NCBI RefSeq assembly: GCF_000934605.2
Contig: NZ_CP010897.2
Coordinates: 4,526,001-4,590,000 of the forward strand
Direction of reading: 5' to 3'
DNA length: 64,000 bases
Origin: Pandoraea vervacti
GTDB taxonomy: Bacteria > Pseudomonadota > Gammaproteobacteria > Burkholderiales > Burkholderiaceae
The translations under genes and the position numbers were made by a program. The notes under the pieces were generated by a model that was not told the origin of the DNA, did no database searches, and was given only the letters and a program-made list of their open reading frames with translations. Positions 1 through 7,648 of this stretch are shown one piece after another; position 1 is the first letter of the stretch; every line of letters starts with the position of its first letter.

Positions 1-360
1 CCGCTGCGCTTGCTGGAGCATCCGCGTCTGCGCGCCGGGTACGACTTCCTGCTGCTGCGCTGCGAGTCGGGAGAAGTCCCGGCCGAAGCCGGCCAGTGGT
101 GGACCGACTTCCTCGAAGGCGACTCGGTCAAGCGTGACGAATTGCTCTCGCAGGGCAGCGGATCGTCGGGTTCGACCCCGGCGGCGAAGCGCCGTCGACG
201 TCGTCGCAAGCCGTCCGGCGGGCGTGGCGGCGAAGGCAACGAAAGCAGTGGAAACGGCGGAAGCACCGCTGGCGAGGGTGGCGGCGCGCGTGAGAACGCT
301 ACCAGCGAGAATCATGGCAAGCGGGTATCATCGCGACAGCATGGTTCCGAAGGTGCTTAA
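1..360 (+). CDS. pcnB: Poly(A) polymerase I, C-terminal end (partial)
   Basis: Only the last 119 codons lie in the window; the start is upstream of base 1. PcnB adds poly(A) tails to RNA 3' ends and so promotes RNA decay. The visible part has the end of the folded domain (LRAGYDFLLLR, then a WWTDFLEG stretch) followed by a disordered tail with six consecutive arginines and Gly/Ser/Glu-rich sequence, which is typical of beta-proteobacterial PcnB. The stop codon overlaps the folK start by one base (TAATG), so folK is probably translationally coupled. The pcnB-folK-panB order is the usual Burkholderiales arrangement and supports the call, although the catalytic head domain is not visible. Confidence 0.85.
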   Translation, partial: PLRLLEHPRLRAGYDFLLLRCESGEVPAEAGQWWTDFLEGDSVKRDELLSQGSGSSGSTPAAKRRRRRRKPSGGRGGEGNESSGNGGSTAGEGGGARENATSENHGKRVSSRQHGSEGA

Positions 361-872
361 TGACTGTTGCCTATATCGGGCTCGGCGCGAATCTCGGCGA
401 CGCCCGCCAAGCGATTAAGGACGCCATCGTCTGTCTGGCGCAGCAAATCGGCGTCACCATCACGGCCAAGTCCGACCTGTATCGCACCGCGCCCATCGAG
501 TCGAGCGGCGACGACTATCTCAACTGCGCTGTCGCCGTCGAGACGAGTCTGACTGCCCGTCAGTTGCTCACGCTGTGCCTGAAGATCGAGTTGCATTTCG
601 GACGTGAACGGCCCTACAAGAATGCGCCACGCACGCTCGACCTCGATCTGCTGCTGTATGGCGACGAGCGCATCGCCGAACCCGATCTGATCGTGCCGCA
701 TCCGCGCATGGCCTTGCGCGCCTTCGTGCTGTACCCGCTCGCGGATATCGCGCCCGATCTCGACATTCCCGGCGTGGGACGCGTGAGCGCCCTGCTGCCC
801 GAGGTCGCCGATCAGCGCGTCGAGCGTGTCGCATACGGCTGCTGCCCCACGAAGCGGGTTTGCACGTCATGA
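360..872 (+). CDS. folK: 6-hydroxymethyl-7,8-dihydropterin pyrophosphokinase
   Basis: 170 residues, normal for the family. HPPK transfers pyrophosphate from ATP to 6-hydroxymethyl-dihydropterin, the step before dihydropteroate synthase in folate synthesis; it is cytosolic. The N-terminus has the family signature AYIGLGANLGD, then the SDLYRTAPIE loop, RTLDLDLLLYGD with the magnesium-binding Asp pair, and the IVPHPRMALRAFVLYPL block. The ATG overlaps the pcnB stop by one base, and the TGA overlaps the next ATG (ATGA), so the three genes look like one transcript with coupled translation. Confidence 0.97.
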   Translation: MTVAYIGLGANLGDARQAIKDAIVCLAQQIGVTITAKSDLYRTAPIESSGDDYLNCAVAVETSLTARQLLTLCLKIELHFGRERPYKNAPRTLDLDLLLYGDERIAEPDLIVPHPRMALRAFVLYPLADIAPDLDIPGVGRVSALLPEVADQRVERVAYGCCPTKRVCTS

Positions 873-1525
873 GATCGCCCGTGCTGGGGCGTTTTCGCTA
901 CCTCGCCATCGAAGGTCCCATCGGTGTTGGCAAGACATCGCTTGCACAGCGTCTGGCTGACGCCGCCAGCGCCGATCTGATGCTCGAGCAACCCGCGCTC
1001 AATCCCTTTCTCGAACGTTTCTATCGCGACAGCGCGCGGTACGCCTTACCGGCGCAGTTGTCGTTCTGTCTGCAACGTGTCGATGAAGCGACGGAAATTG
1101 CGCGACGCGAAATCGACGGCAAGCCGATCTTCACCGACTTCCTGCCAGAGAAGGACGGGTTGTTCGCGCGACTCACGCTGGCTGACGACGAGCTGGCGCT
1201 TTACCACAAGCTTGTCGCGCATATCGAGCGCCCCCACCGCGCGCCGGATCTCGTGATTCACCTGCAAGCCAGTCCCGAGACGCTGTTCTCCCGCATTCAG
1301 AAACGCGCCATTCCGATGGAGCAGCAGATCCCGGACACCTATCTGCGCGCGCTGTGCGACATCTACGGTGAATTCTTCTATCATTACGCCGCTGCGCCGG
1401 TGTTGACAGTCGATACAGAACAATTCGATCCGGCGCACAACGACAGCGACTTCGCCCTGTTGGTCGAACGCATCGACCAGATGCGCGGGCGCAAGGAAGT
1501 CTTCGTCAAGGGCGCTCGCCTCTGA
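869..1525 (+). CDS. Deoxynucleoside kinase (dNK/dGK-dAK family)
   Basis: 218 residues. It phosphorylates deoxynucleosides for salvage; dA/dG preference is known for bacterial relatives but cannot be read from the sequence. The start has a P-loop (IEGPIGVGKTS), followed by a LEQPALNPFLERFYRD segment typical of dNKs, DFLPEKDGLFARLTL, and the DLVIHLQASPETLFSRI and arginine-lid region. I chose ATG 869, which overlaps the folK stop as ATGA, over an in-frame TTG at 860. Sitting between folK and panB is the usual position in Burkholderia relatives. The link to pantothenate and folate synthesis is probably only co-transcription. Confidence 0.9.
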   Translation: MRSPVLGRFRYLAIEGPIGVGKTSLAQRLADAASADLMLEQPALNPFLERFYRDSARYALPAQLSFCLQRVDEATEIARREIDGKPIFTDFLPEKDGLFARLTLADDELALYHKLVAHIERPHRAPDLVIHLQASPETLFSRIQKRAIPMEQQIPDTYLRALCDIYGEFFYHYAAAPVLTVDTEQFDPAHNDSDFALLVERIDQMRGRKEVFVKGARL

Positions 1526-1616
1526 CGTCCGACGGTCCTGCGCGATGGCGCCTCATGGCTCCTCGTGACGCGCTCACCGCATCTGTCCTGCCGAACCCTC
1601 CTGAACCGAGGCTGAC

Positions 1617-2435
1617 ATGAGTTACCTGCAAGAATCCAACCGCAAGGCCGTGACCGTTCCCGGTCTTGCCCAGATGCGCGAGCGCGGCGAGAAGATCGCC
1701 ATGCTCACCGCCTATGACGCGAGTTTTGCCGCGCTGCTCGATCGCGTGGGCGTCGATGCCATTCTGATCGGCGACTCGCTCGGCAACGTGATTCAGGGTC
1801 AGCGCACCACCCTGCCCGTGACCTTGCGCGACATCTGCTATCACACCGAATGTGTCGCACGCAGTGTGGAAAAGGCGCTGGTGCTGGCCGATCTGCCGTT
1901 TGGCACGTATGGCACGAAGGAGCAGGCTTATCAAAGCGCCGTGGCCGTCATGCAGGCGGGGGCGCAGATGGTGAAGATCGAAGGCGGCGCCTGGCTCGCG
2001 GAGACGGTGCGGTTTCTCGTGGAGCGCAGCATTCCGGTGTGCGCCCACGTGGGCCTCACACCGCAGTCGGTGCACGCCTTTGGCGGCTTCAAGGTACAGG
2101 CGCGCGAAGATGCCGGGCAGGCGAAGTTGCTCGAAGACTGCCGCGCGCTGCAAGCAGCGGGCGCACAGCTCGTCGTGTTCGAAGCGATTCCCGCTGCGCT
2201 GGCGGCGCGCGTGACGCCGGAAATGGCGACGATGCCGACCATCGGCATTGGCGCAGGTGTCGACTGCGACGGTCAGGTGCTGGTGTTGCAGGACATGCTC
2301 GGCGTATTTCCCGGCAAGTCGCCCAAATTCTCCAAGAACTTCATGGACGGTCAGCCGAGCATCGCGGCGGCCATCGAAGCCTACGTGCAAGCCGTGAAGC
2401 ATGGCACGTTCCCGACGCTGGAGCATAGCTTCTGA
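1617..2435 (+). CDS. panB: 3-methyl-2-oxobutanoate hydroxymethyltransferase
   Basis: 272 residues. PanB adds a hydroxymethyl group from methylene-tetrahydrofolate to alpha-ketoisovalerate to give ketopantoate, the first committed step to pantothenate and CoA. Visible motifs are MLTAYDASFAALLD, the metal-binding LIGDSLGN, VLADLPFGTYGT, VKIEGG, and HVGLTPQSVHAFGGFKVQ near the middle, then FEAIP and TIGIGAGVDCDGQVLVLQDMLG. It follows the deoxynucleoside kinase after 91 bases and is closed by a strong terminator, so it is the last gene of the pcnB-folK cluster. panC is not in the window. Confidence 0.97.
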   Translation: MSYLQESNRKAVTVPGLAQMRERGEKIAMLTAYDASFAALLDRVGVDAILIGDSLGNVIQGQRTTLPVTLRDICYHTECVARSVEKALVLADLPFGTYGTKEQAYQSAVAVMQAGAQMVKIEGGAWLAETVRFLVERSIPVCAHVGLTPQSVHAFGGFKVQAREDAGQAKLLEDCRALQAAGAQLVVFEAIPAALAARVTPEMATMPTIGIGAGVDCDGQVLVLQDMLGVFPGKSPKFSKNFMDGQPSIAAAIEAYVQAVKHGTFPTLEHSF

Positions 2436-2482
2436 GGTTCGGCGCCGGCCGCACGCCACTGTGCGGCAAGGCAACACGAACG

Positions 2483-2509
2483 GCGGCGCAGCGATGCGCC
2501 GCTTTTTTT
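2483..2509 (+). terminator. Intrinsic terminator after panB
   Basis: Perfect 8-bp stem GCGGCGCA/TGCGCCGC with a GCGA tetraloop, followed by seven T. It lies 47 bases after the panB stop and just before the end of the convergent sensor kinase. The U-tract is on the plus strand only. Confidence 0.9.
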
Positions 2510-2513
2510 GTTT

Positions 2514-3878
2514 TCACGCGACAGGAAGCGTCAGCACCACCGCAAACCCCTCGCCTTGCACGCGCTCGAACGTCATCTGTCCGCCGTGCGCGTGAATGAC
2601 ATCGGCGACCATCGCCAGGCCCAGACTTGCCCCTTCGCGTCCGTCGGCACGCGCGGAAAACGGCGTTCGCACACGTTGCCATTCCGCTTCCGGAATGCCG
2701 GGGCCGTCGTCGAAGAAGCGAAGCCGCCACTGCGCATCCACGCGCGTCACGTCGACATGCAGTCGGTGCGGCGCGCCGTAGGCCAGCGCATTCACCAGCA
2801 CGTTCTTGATGGCTTCGCGCAAACTCAACGCGTCGCCAAGGACCATGCAGGGCACATCGGGCATGTGCAGCGCGACATCGATATCGCGCGTGGCGTACGA
2901 CAGCGTCTCGCGCATCGCCGTCTGCAACAACGCGTTCAGATCGACCGGCGCCGGCGCAACACTCTCCGCCCGGTGCTGCACCATCGCGTGGTTGATCAAC
3001 TGATGAATCAGTCCGCCCAATCCTCGTGCCTGCTTCTGAATGCGCGCGATGTGCGTCTGACGGGCAAGCTCGTCCTGCGTCTGGCTCAGCATCTCGACTT
3101 GCGCCGTGAGCGCGGTCACCGGGGTTCGCAGTTGATGCGCAGCGTCGCCGATCACCCGACGCATCAACGCGCGCGAGGTCGCCAGCCGTCGCATGAAATC
3201 GTTGATGGCGCCGACGAGCGCCAGTGTTTCGGCCGGCACCGTCACCGTCAGGGGAACGAGGTCGTTCGAGTCGCGCTCGCGTATCGCCGCTTCGATTTGC
3301 TTGAGCGGTGCGAGCGCCTGACGCAGCGTCCACAGGGCCGCGAGCAACGTCAGCACCGCAGTGGCAATCGTAATGAGCAACGTGTTGTCGGCGAGCCCCC
3401 GCGTAAAGCGTACGCGGGCGTTCTGCGTGTGCGCGAGCGCGACGACCGCCCACGGGTGAGCCGCCGTCACCGGCATGCGTCGGCCGACGATGGCGATGCG
3501 GATCGGCATCTCCTGGTAGGCGCCGTCGACGACGATGGGGCCGTCGGCCAGCTTGTCCCAGGGAATGGACGGACGAAACTCCGAGTCGCCCGCCACGGAA
3601 CGCCCGTTCGGGTCGAGCACGGTGTAGAAGATCTGATCGCCGGGCGCCAATGCCGAGAACGCGGCGAGCGGCACATCGACGTTCACTTCGCCGTTCTGGT
3701 ACCACGTGTTCTCCGCCACCTGCAACGCGCTGCCCAGCAGCCATCGGTCGTAGGCCCGATCGACGGCTGCGCGCGTCGAGAACCAGATCCCGAGCAGCAC
3801 CGCCGCGACCGCAAACGCCAGGACAACGCCCATGCGAATGACGAGGCGTAGATAGAGCGACCGGCCGGGAACGATCAT
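2514..3878 (-). CDS. Two-component sensor histidine kinase, TctE-like
   Basis: 454 residues. It has a short cytoplasmic N-terminus, TM1 at about 13-33, a periplasmic sensor domain of about 130 residues resembling the 2CSK_N domain of TctE kinases, and TM2 at about 163-185. A HAMP-like linker follows, then the H-box GDAAHQLRTPVT with the phosphorylated His at 248, and an ATPase domain with N-box (NVLVNALAYG), DDGPGIP and a degraded SLGLAM G2 box. The start ATG overlaps the regulator stop (ATGA), so the pair is one operon. TctE relatives sense carboxylates; the ligand here is unknown. The divergent ABC importer is a plausible target. Confidence 0.92.
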   Translation of the reverse strand: MIVPGRSLYLRLVIRMGVVLAFAVAAVLLGIWFSTRAAVDRAYDRWLLGSALQVAENTWYQNGEVNVDVPLAAFSALAPGDQIFYTVLDPNGRSVAGDSEFRPSIPWDKLADGPIVVDGAYQEMPIRIAIVGRRMPVTAAHPWAVVALAHTQNARVRFTRGLADNTLLITIATAVLTLLAALWTLRQALAPLKQIEAAIRERDSNDLVPLTVTVPAETLALVGAINDFMRRLATSRALMRRVIGDAAHQLRTPVTALTAQVEMLSQTQDELARQTHIARIQKQARGLGGLIHQLINHAMVQHRAESVAPAPVDLNALLQTAMRETLSYATRDIDVALHMPDVPCMVLGDALSLREAIKNVLVNALAYGAPHRLHVDVTRVDAQWRLRFFDDGPGIPEAEWQRVRTPFSARADGREGASLGLAMVADVIHAHGGQMTFERVQGEGFAVVLTLPVA

Positions 3879-4537
3879 GAGAGCACGAGTTGATAGCCCA
3901 GACCGCGCAACGTGCGTATCTGGAATTGCGCCATGGCGAGCTTCTTGCGCAAACGTGCGACGTATTGCTCGATGGCGTTGGCGTTCGGCGCGGGTTCGTC
4001 GCCATACAGGCGATCCATCAGTTCGTCCTTGCCGAAGATGCGCCCGGGCCGGGCCGCAAGGATCTCCAGCAACGTGACCTCGCGACGCGTCAGCTCTATC
4101 GGCAGCCCGTCCACTTCGACACCGCGACTCTTGCGATCGAGCGTGAGATTGGCGCAAGTGAGCCGGTTCGTGGCGTCCTGTCCGGTACGACGCATGAGCG
4201 CTCTCACGCGCGCCTCCAGTTCGCGGAAATCGAAAGGTTTGGTGAGGTAATCGTCCGCCCCGAGATCGAGCGCACGCACGCGCTCTTCGATCTCCGCACA
4301 CGCGGTGAGCATCAGCACGCGTGTGGACAGCCCGCGCTCACGCACGCGGCGAAGCAACTCGAAACCGTCGACGTGGGGCAGCATCACGTCGAGGATCAGC
4401 AGGTCGTAGTCGTCGCCGATACGCGTGGCCGCGACTGCGCCGTCGGTCTCGCAATCGAGCGCATGACCCAGCCTGCGCAACTGGGTGGCAATCGCTTCGG
4501 CGACATCGGCGGTGTCTTCCACCAACATGATGCGCAT
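3875..4537 (-). CDS. OmpR/TctD-family response regulator
   Basis: 220 residues. The receiver domain (1-115) has the acidic pocket near Asp8, phospho-acceptor Asp50 in LILDVMLP, Thr78 and Lys100 in the TKPFD motif. The C-terminal winged helix (about 125-220) ends with NAIEQYVARLRKKL and IRTLRGLGYQL, the OmpR-type recognition helix and wing. I started at MRIMLVED because AAGGAG lies about ten bases upstream; an upstream extension rich in Arg/Gly is unlikely to be coding. It is first in the operon with the kinase and divergent from the ABC importer at 4754, which makes that importer a natural candidate for regulation (inference). Confidence 0.93.
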   Translation of the reverse strand: MRIMLVEDTADVAEAIATQLRRLGHALDCETDGAVAATRIGDDYDLLILDVMLPHVDGFELLRRVRERGLSTRVLMLTACAEIEERVRALDLGADDYLTKPFDFRELEARVRALMRRTGQDATNRLTCANLTLDRKSRGVEVDGLPIELTRREVTLLEILAARPGRIFGKDELMDRLYGDEPAPNANAIEQYVARLRKKLAMAQFQIRTLRGLGYQLVLS

Positions 4538-4690
4538 GGGTATTTCGTCTCCTTCGTTCTTCTGGCCGCCGCCTGAGCGTTGGGCCGATCGGCGCGCGGG
4601 ACCGCTTCTCGCCGCGATTGTCTCGGAAATCACGGTGGGCGGCCTCGGTGTTTCCCCTGAATCCGCGCTCTGGCCACCCGGTATGTCAGG

Positions 4691-4709
4691 TTCGCTACAG
4701 CTTCGCTAC
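4691..4709. promoter_or_regulatory. Direct repeat, candidate response-regulator site
   Basis: Two copies of TTCGCTAC with an 11-bp period (4691-4698 and 4702-4709), one helical turn apart, lie in the 216-bp gap between the divergent regulator gene and the ABC importer. A good -10-like TATAAA follows at about 4726-4731, before the importer. OmpR-family regulators bind such tandem half-sites. The assignment is inference. Confidence 0.4.
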
Positions 4710-4753
4710 TTAGTATCGAGCCGATTATAAAAGCACCCTTCAGGAGACATGCA

Positions 4754-5554
4754 ATGCACAACGCCCCCCATGCGGGCGCTGTCGGCGCCATCGCGCCCGC
4801 AGTGCCGCCATTGCTCGAAATCGACCGCGTCACGCTGCAATACAAGACCGACGACTACCTCGTCACCGCCGCCCAGCAAGTGAGCTTCAACGTCTACCCG
4901 GGCGACCGTTTCGTGTTGCTCGGCCCGTCGGGTTGCGGCAAGTCCACGTTGCTCAAGGCGATTGGCGGCTATCTGCCCCCCGTCAATGGGGAGATTCGCC
5001 TGAAAGGCCGCACAATCACCGAGCCCGGCCCCGATCGCATGATGGTCTTTCAGGAATTCGATCAGTTACTGCCGTGGAAAACGGTGCGTCAGAACGTGGA
5101 GTTCGCGCTCATCGCGAGCGGCCGTCTGAAGGGACGCGACGCCGCCGAGCGCGCCGCGCACTACATCGAGAAAGTGGGCCTCGCCAAATTCATCGACAGC
5201 TATCCACACACGCTCTCCGGCGGTATGAAGCAGCGCGTGTCGATAGCGCGCGGCATGGCCATGGAGCCGGACGTGCTGCTCATGGACGAGCCGTTCGCCG
5301 CGCTCGACGCCCTTACCCGCCGCAAGATGCAGGACGAACTGCTGCGTCTGTGGGACGACACGCGCTTCACCGTGTTGTTCGTCACCCACGGCATCGATGA
5401 GGCGATTCGGATCGGCACGCGCATTCTGCTGCTCTCGCCCCACCCCGGACAGGTCAAGGCCGAGCTCAACAGCATCGCCCCCGACCAACTCGGCACCGCG
5501 CATCAGAGCGAGCTCGAAACGCGCATCGATCAACTGCTGTTCGCCGCGCATTGA
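4754..5554 (+). CDS. ABC transporter ATP-binding protein, nitrate/sulfonate/taurine type
   Basis: 266 residues. It hydrolyses ATP for an importer of the NitT/TauT family. It has Walker A (LLGPSGCGKSTLLK), a Q-loop (MVFQEFDQLLPW), signature LSGGMKQR, Walker B VLLMDEPFAALD and the switch His in VTHGIDEA. AGGAG lies seven bases before the ATG. It is the first gene of an ATPase-permease-binding protein operon. The binding protein does not reveal the substrate, so nitrate, sulfonate, taurine or another small anion or thiamine precursor all remain possible. Confidence 0.93.
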   Translation: MHNAPHAGAVGAIAPAVPPLLEIDRVTLQYKTDDYLVTAAQQVSFNVYPGDRFVLLGPSGCGKSTLLKAIGGYLPPVNGEIRLKGRTITEPGPDRMMVFQEFDQLLPWKTVRQNVEFALIASGRLKGRDAAERAAHYIEKVGLAKFIDSYPHTLSGGMKQRVSIARGMAMEPDVLLMDEPFAALDALTRRKMQDELLRLWDDTRFTVLFVTHGIDEAIRIGTRILLLSPHPGQVKAELNSIAPDQLGTAHQSELETRIDQLLFAAH

Positions 5555-5565
5555 GGATGAGGACC

Positions 5566-6489
5566 ATGAACGCAATGCCTTCGCAACCCACGCCGCCGTC
5601 CGCCACCGGTCAGGCCGCCAGTCACCCGATCGAGCCGGTCTATCGTCCCGAGTTCGTGCTCGAACCGGTGCAGGCCGAGCTATCGTCGATCCAGCGTCCG
5701 CTCTCCACGTTCGAAACGCTCTACCGCCTGAGCTGGCTGCGCAAGACCGTGATCCTCGCCGTGCTCGCCATCGTCTGGGAAATCTACGGACGCTGGCTCG
5801 ACAATGCCCTGCTGTTCCCGAGCTTTACCGATACGGTGGCCGCCTTTGCGGGTGGTTTGTCGAGCGGCGTGCTGCTGCTGCGCGCGGCAGTCTCGCTCAA
5901 GACGTTGCTGATCGGCTACGGCATCGGCATTGTCCTGGCTGCGGTGCTCACGACCGTGGCCATCAGTTCGAAGATCGGCAACGACCTGCTGGAAACGCTG
6001 ACGGCCATGTTCAACCCGCTGCCGGCCATTGCGCTGCTGCCGCTCGCGCTCATCTGGTTCGGCCTGGGCAACGGCAGCGTGATTTTCGTGCTCGTGCACT
6101 CGGTGCTGTGGGCCGTGGCGCTCAACACGCACAGCGGCTTTCGCGGCGTGTCGAAAACCCTGCGCATGGTCGGGCAGAACTACGGGCTCAAGCGCTTCGC
6201 GCTCGTGCAGCACGTGCTCATTCCGGCAGCGTTTCCGAGCATTCTGACCGGCCTGAAAGTGGGCTGGGCCTTCGCGTGGCGCACGCTGATCGCCGCCGAG
6301 CTTGTATTCGGCGTGTCCTCCGGCTCGGGCGGTCTGGGCTGGTACATCTTCGAGAACCGCAACTCGCTCGAGACGGCGAATGTCTTCGCCGGGCTGTTCT
6401 TCGTGATTCTGATCGGGCTCGCGGTCGAGAACCTGCTGTTTGCCCGCATCGAGAAGCGCACGTTGCATCGCTGGGGAATGCAGCACTGA
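5566..6489 (+). CDS. ABC transporter permease, SsuC/TauC type
   Basis: 307 residues. A Pro/Gln-rich cytoplasmic N-terminus of about 55 residues precedes about six membrane segments. The EAA-type loop is present (NYGLKRFALVQHVLIPAAFPSILTGLKVGWAFAWRTLIAAE), as in binding-protein-dependent inner-membrane components. ATG 5566 was chosen because GAGGATGAGG lies just upstream; an in-frame ATG at 5575 is possible. It is 11 bases after the ATPase stop and forms the channel of the same importer. Confidence 0.92.
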   Translation: MNAMPSQPTPPSATGQAASHPIEPVYRPEFVLEPVQAELSSIQRPLSTFETLYRLSWLRKTVILAVLAIVWEIYGRWLDNALLFPSFTDTVAAFAGGLSSGVLLLRAAVSLKTLLIGYGIGIVLAAVLTTVAISSKIGNDLLETLTAMFNPLPAIALLPLALIWFGLGNGSVIFVLVHSVLWAVALNTHSGFRGVSKTLRMVGQNYGLKRFALVQHVLIPAAFPSILTGLKVGWAFAWRTLIAAELVFGVSSGSGGLGWYIFENRNSLETANVFAGLFFVILIGLAVENLLFARIEKRTLHRWGMQH

Positions 6490-6591
6490 TACCTGAATCG
6501 GGCCGAATTTTCGGCCTGTTCCGATTGACGGCCCCTTAGGCTACTTAGGGCCTTGATGAATAATTCCAACGATACCGGAGACAAACCCATC

Positions 6592-7620
6592 ATGAATCGA
6601 CGCCATTTCGCCCGCTGGGTCAGTGCGCTGACGCTCGCCGCCACCACGGTGCTTTCCCCCTTGGGTAACGTAGCGCATGCGCAGGCGAGCACTGTGCGCC
6701 TGTCGCACGGCTACGGCATTCTCTATCTGCCGCTGATGGTCATGCGCGATCAGCACCTCATCGAGAAGCACGCGAAGGCGCTGGGGCTCGGTGACGTGAA
6801 GACGACGTGGACGATTCTCGACGGCGGCAACGTCATCAACGACGCCATGCTCGCCGGCAATCTCGATGTCGCCGGCACCGGCGCACCGGGCTTCGTCACG
6901 CTGTGGTCGAAGGCGCACGGCATTCCGCGCTCGGAAGTGATCGGACTGTCCGCGCTGTCGACCGGACCGCTCTGGCTCAACACGAACAACCCGAACATCA
7001 AGTCGCTCAAGGACTTCACGCCGAAGGACAAGATCGCCATCCCGGGCATCAAGACCTCGCTATCTGCCGTGCTGCTCCAAATGGCGGTGGCCAAAACGTT
7101 CGGCATCGAGAACTACGCCAAGCTCGATCCGCAAACGGTCAGCCTGAGTCATCCGGAAGCCGTGAGCGCGCTGCTCTCGGGCAAGACCGAAATCACGGCG
7201 CACTTCACCTCGCCGCCGTTCTCGTATCAGGAGGTGAAGGACCCGCGCATCAAGCGCGTGCTGAATTCGACGGACGTGCTCGGCAACATCACCATCGACG
7301 TGGTATTCGCACCGAAGCAGTTCACCGTTCAGAACCCGAAGCTGGTGCAGGCGATTCTGGCCGCACAGGAAGAGGCGGCCACCTACATCGCCAAGGACCA
7401 TGTGGGCGCGGCGCAGACCTTCCTGCGCGTGTCGAAGATGAACCTGCCGCAAGCCGAGATCGAGCAGATGCTCGCCGACCCCGGTCTGCAATTCACCACC
7501 ACGCCGAACGGGTTGATGCAGTACGTCGAATTCATGGGACGTGCGGGCACGATCAAGACGCGTCCGGCAAAGTGGAGCGATCTGTTCGTGCCGCAGATGG
7601 CGACGCGTCAGGGCAGCTAA
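6592..7620 (+). CDS. ABC transporter substrate-binding protein, NitT/TauT type
   Basis: 342 residues. The N-terminus is a signal peptide with two adjacent arginines (MNRRHFARW), a hydrophobic core and an AHAQ cleavage site, so Tat or Sec export is possible. The mature part has the SsuA/THI5-like fold pattern: VRLSHGYGILYLPLMV, an interdomain DGGNVINDAMLAGNLDVAGTG segment, and KIAIPGIKTSLSAVLLQMA. I preferred ATG 6592 to ATG 6556 because it begins the signal peptide and has GGAG upstream. It captures the importer's substrate in the periplasm. The identity of the ligand cannot be read from sequence alone. The gene ends 28 bases before the convergent pabB stop. Confidence 0.9.
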   Translation: MNRRHFARWVSALTLAATTVLSPLGNVAHAQASTVRLSHGYGILYLPLMVMRDQHLIEKHAKALGLGDVKTTWTILDGGNVINDAMLAGNLDVAGTGAPGFVTLWSKAHGIPRSEVIGLSALSTGPLWLNTNNPNIKSLKDFTPKDKIAIPGIKTSLSAVLLQMAVAKTFGIENYAKLDPQTVSLSHPEAVSALLSGKTEITAHFTSPPFSYQEVKDPRIKRVLNSTDVLGNITIDVVFAPKQFTVQNPKLVQAILAAQEEAATYIAKDHVGAAQTFLRVSKMNLPQAEIEQMLADPGLQFTTTPNGLMQYVEFMGRAGTIKTRPAKWSDLFVPQMATRQGS

Positions 7621-7648
7621 GGAAGTTAGCGCAGCGAAGGCATCGCGC

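Noticed and set aside
2508..3851. 447-residue plus-strand ORF opposite the sensor kinase
   Set aside because: Arg/His/Gln-rich composition typical of the shadow of a GC-rich gene; the minus strand has a clear histidine kinase with all motifs.
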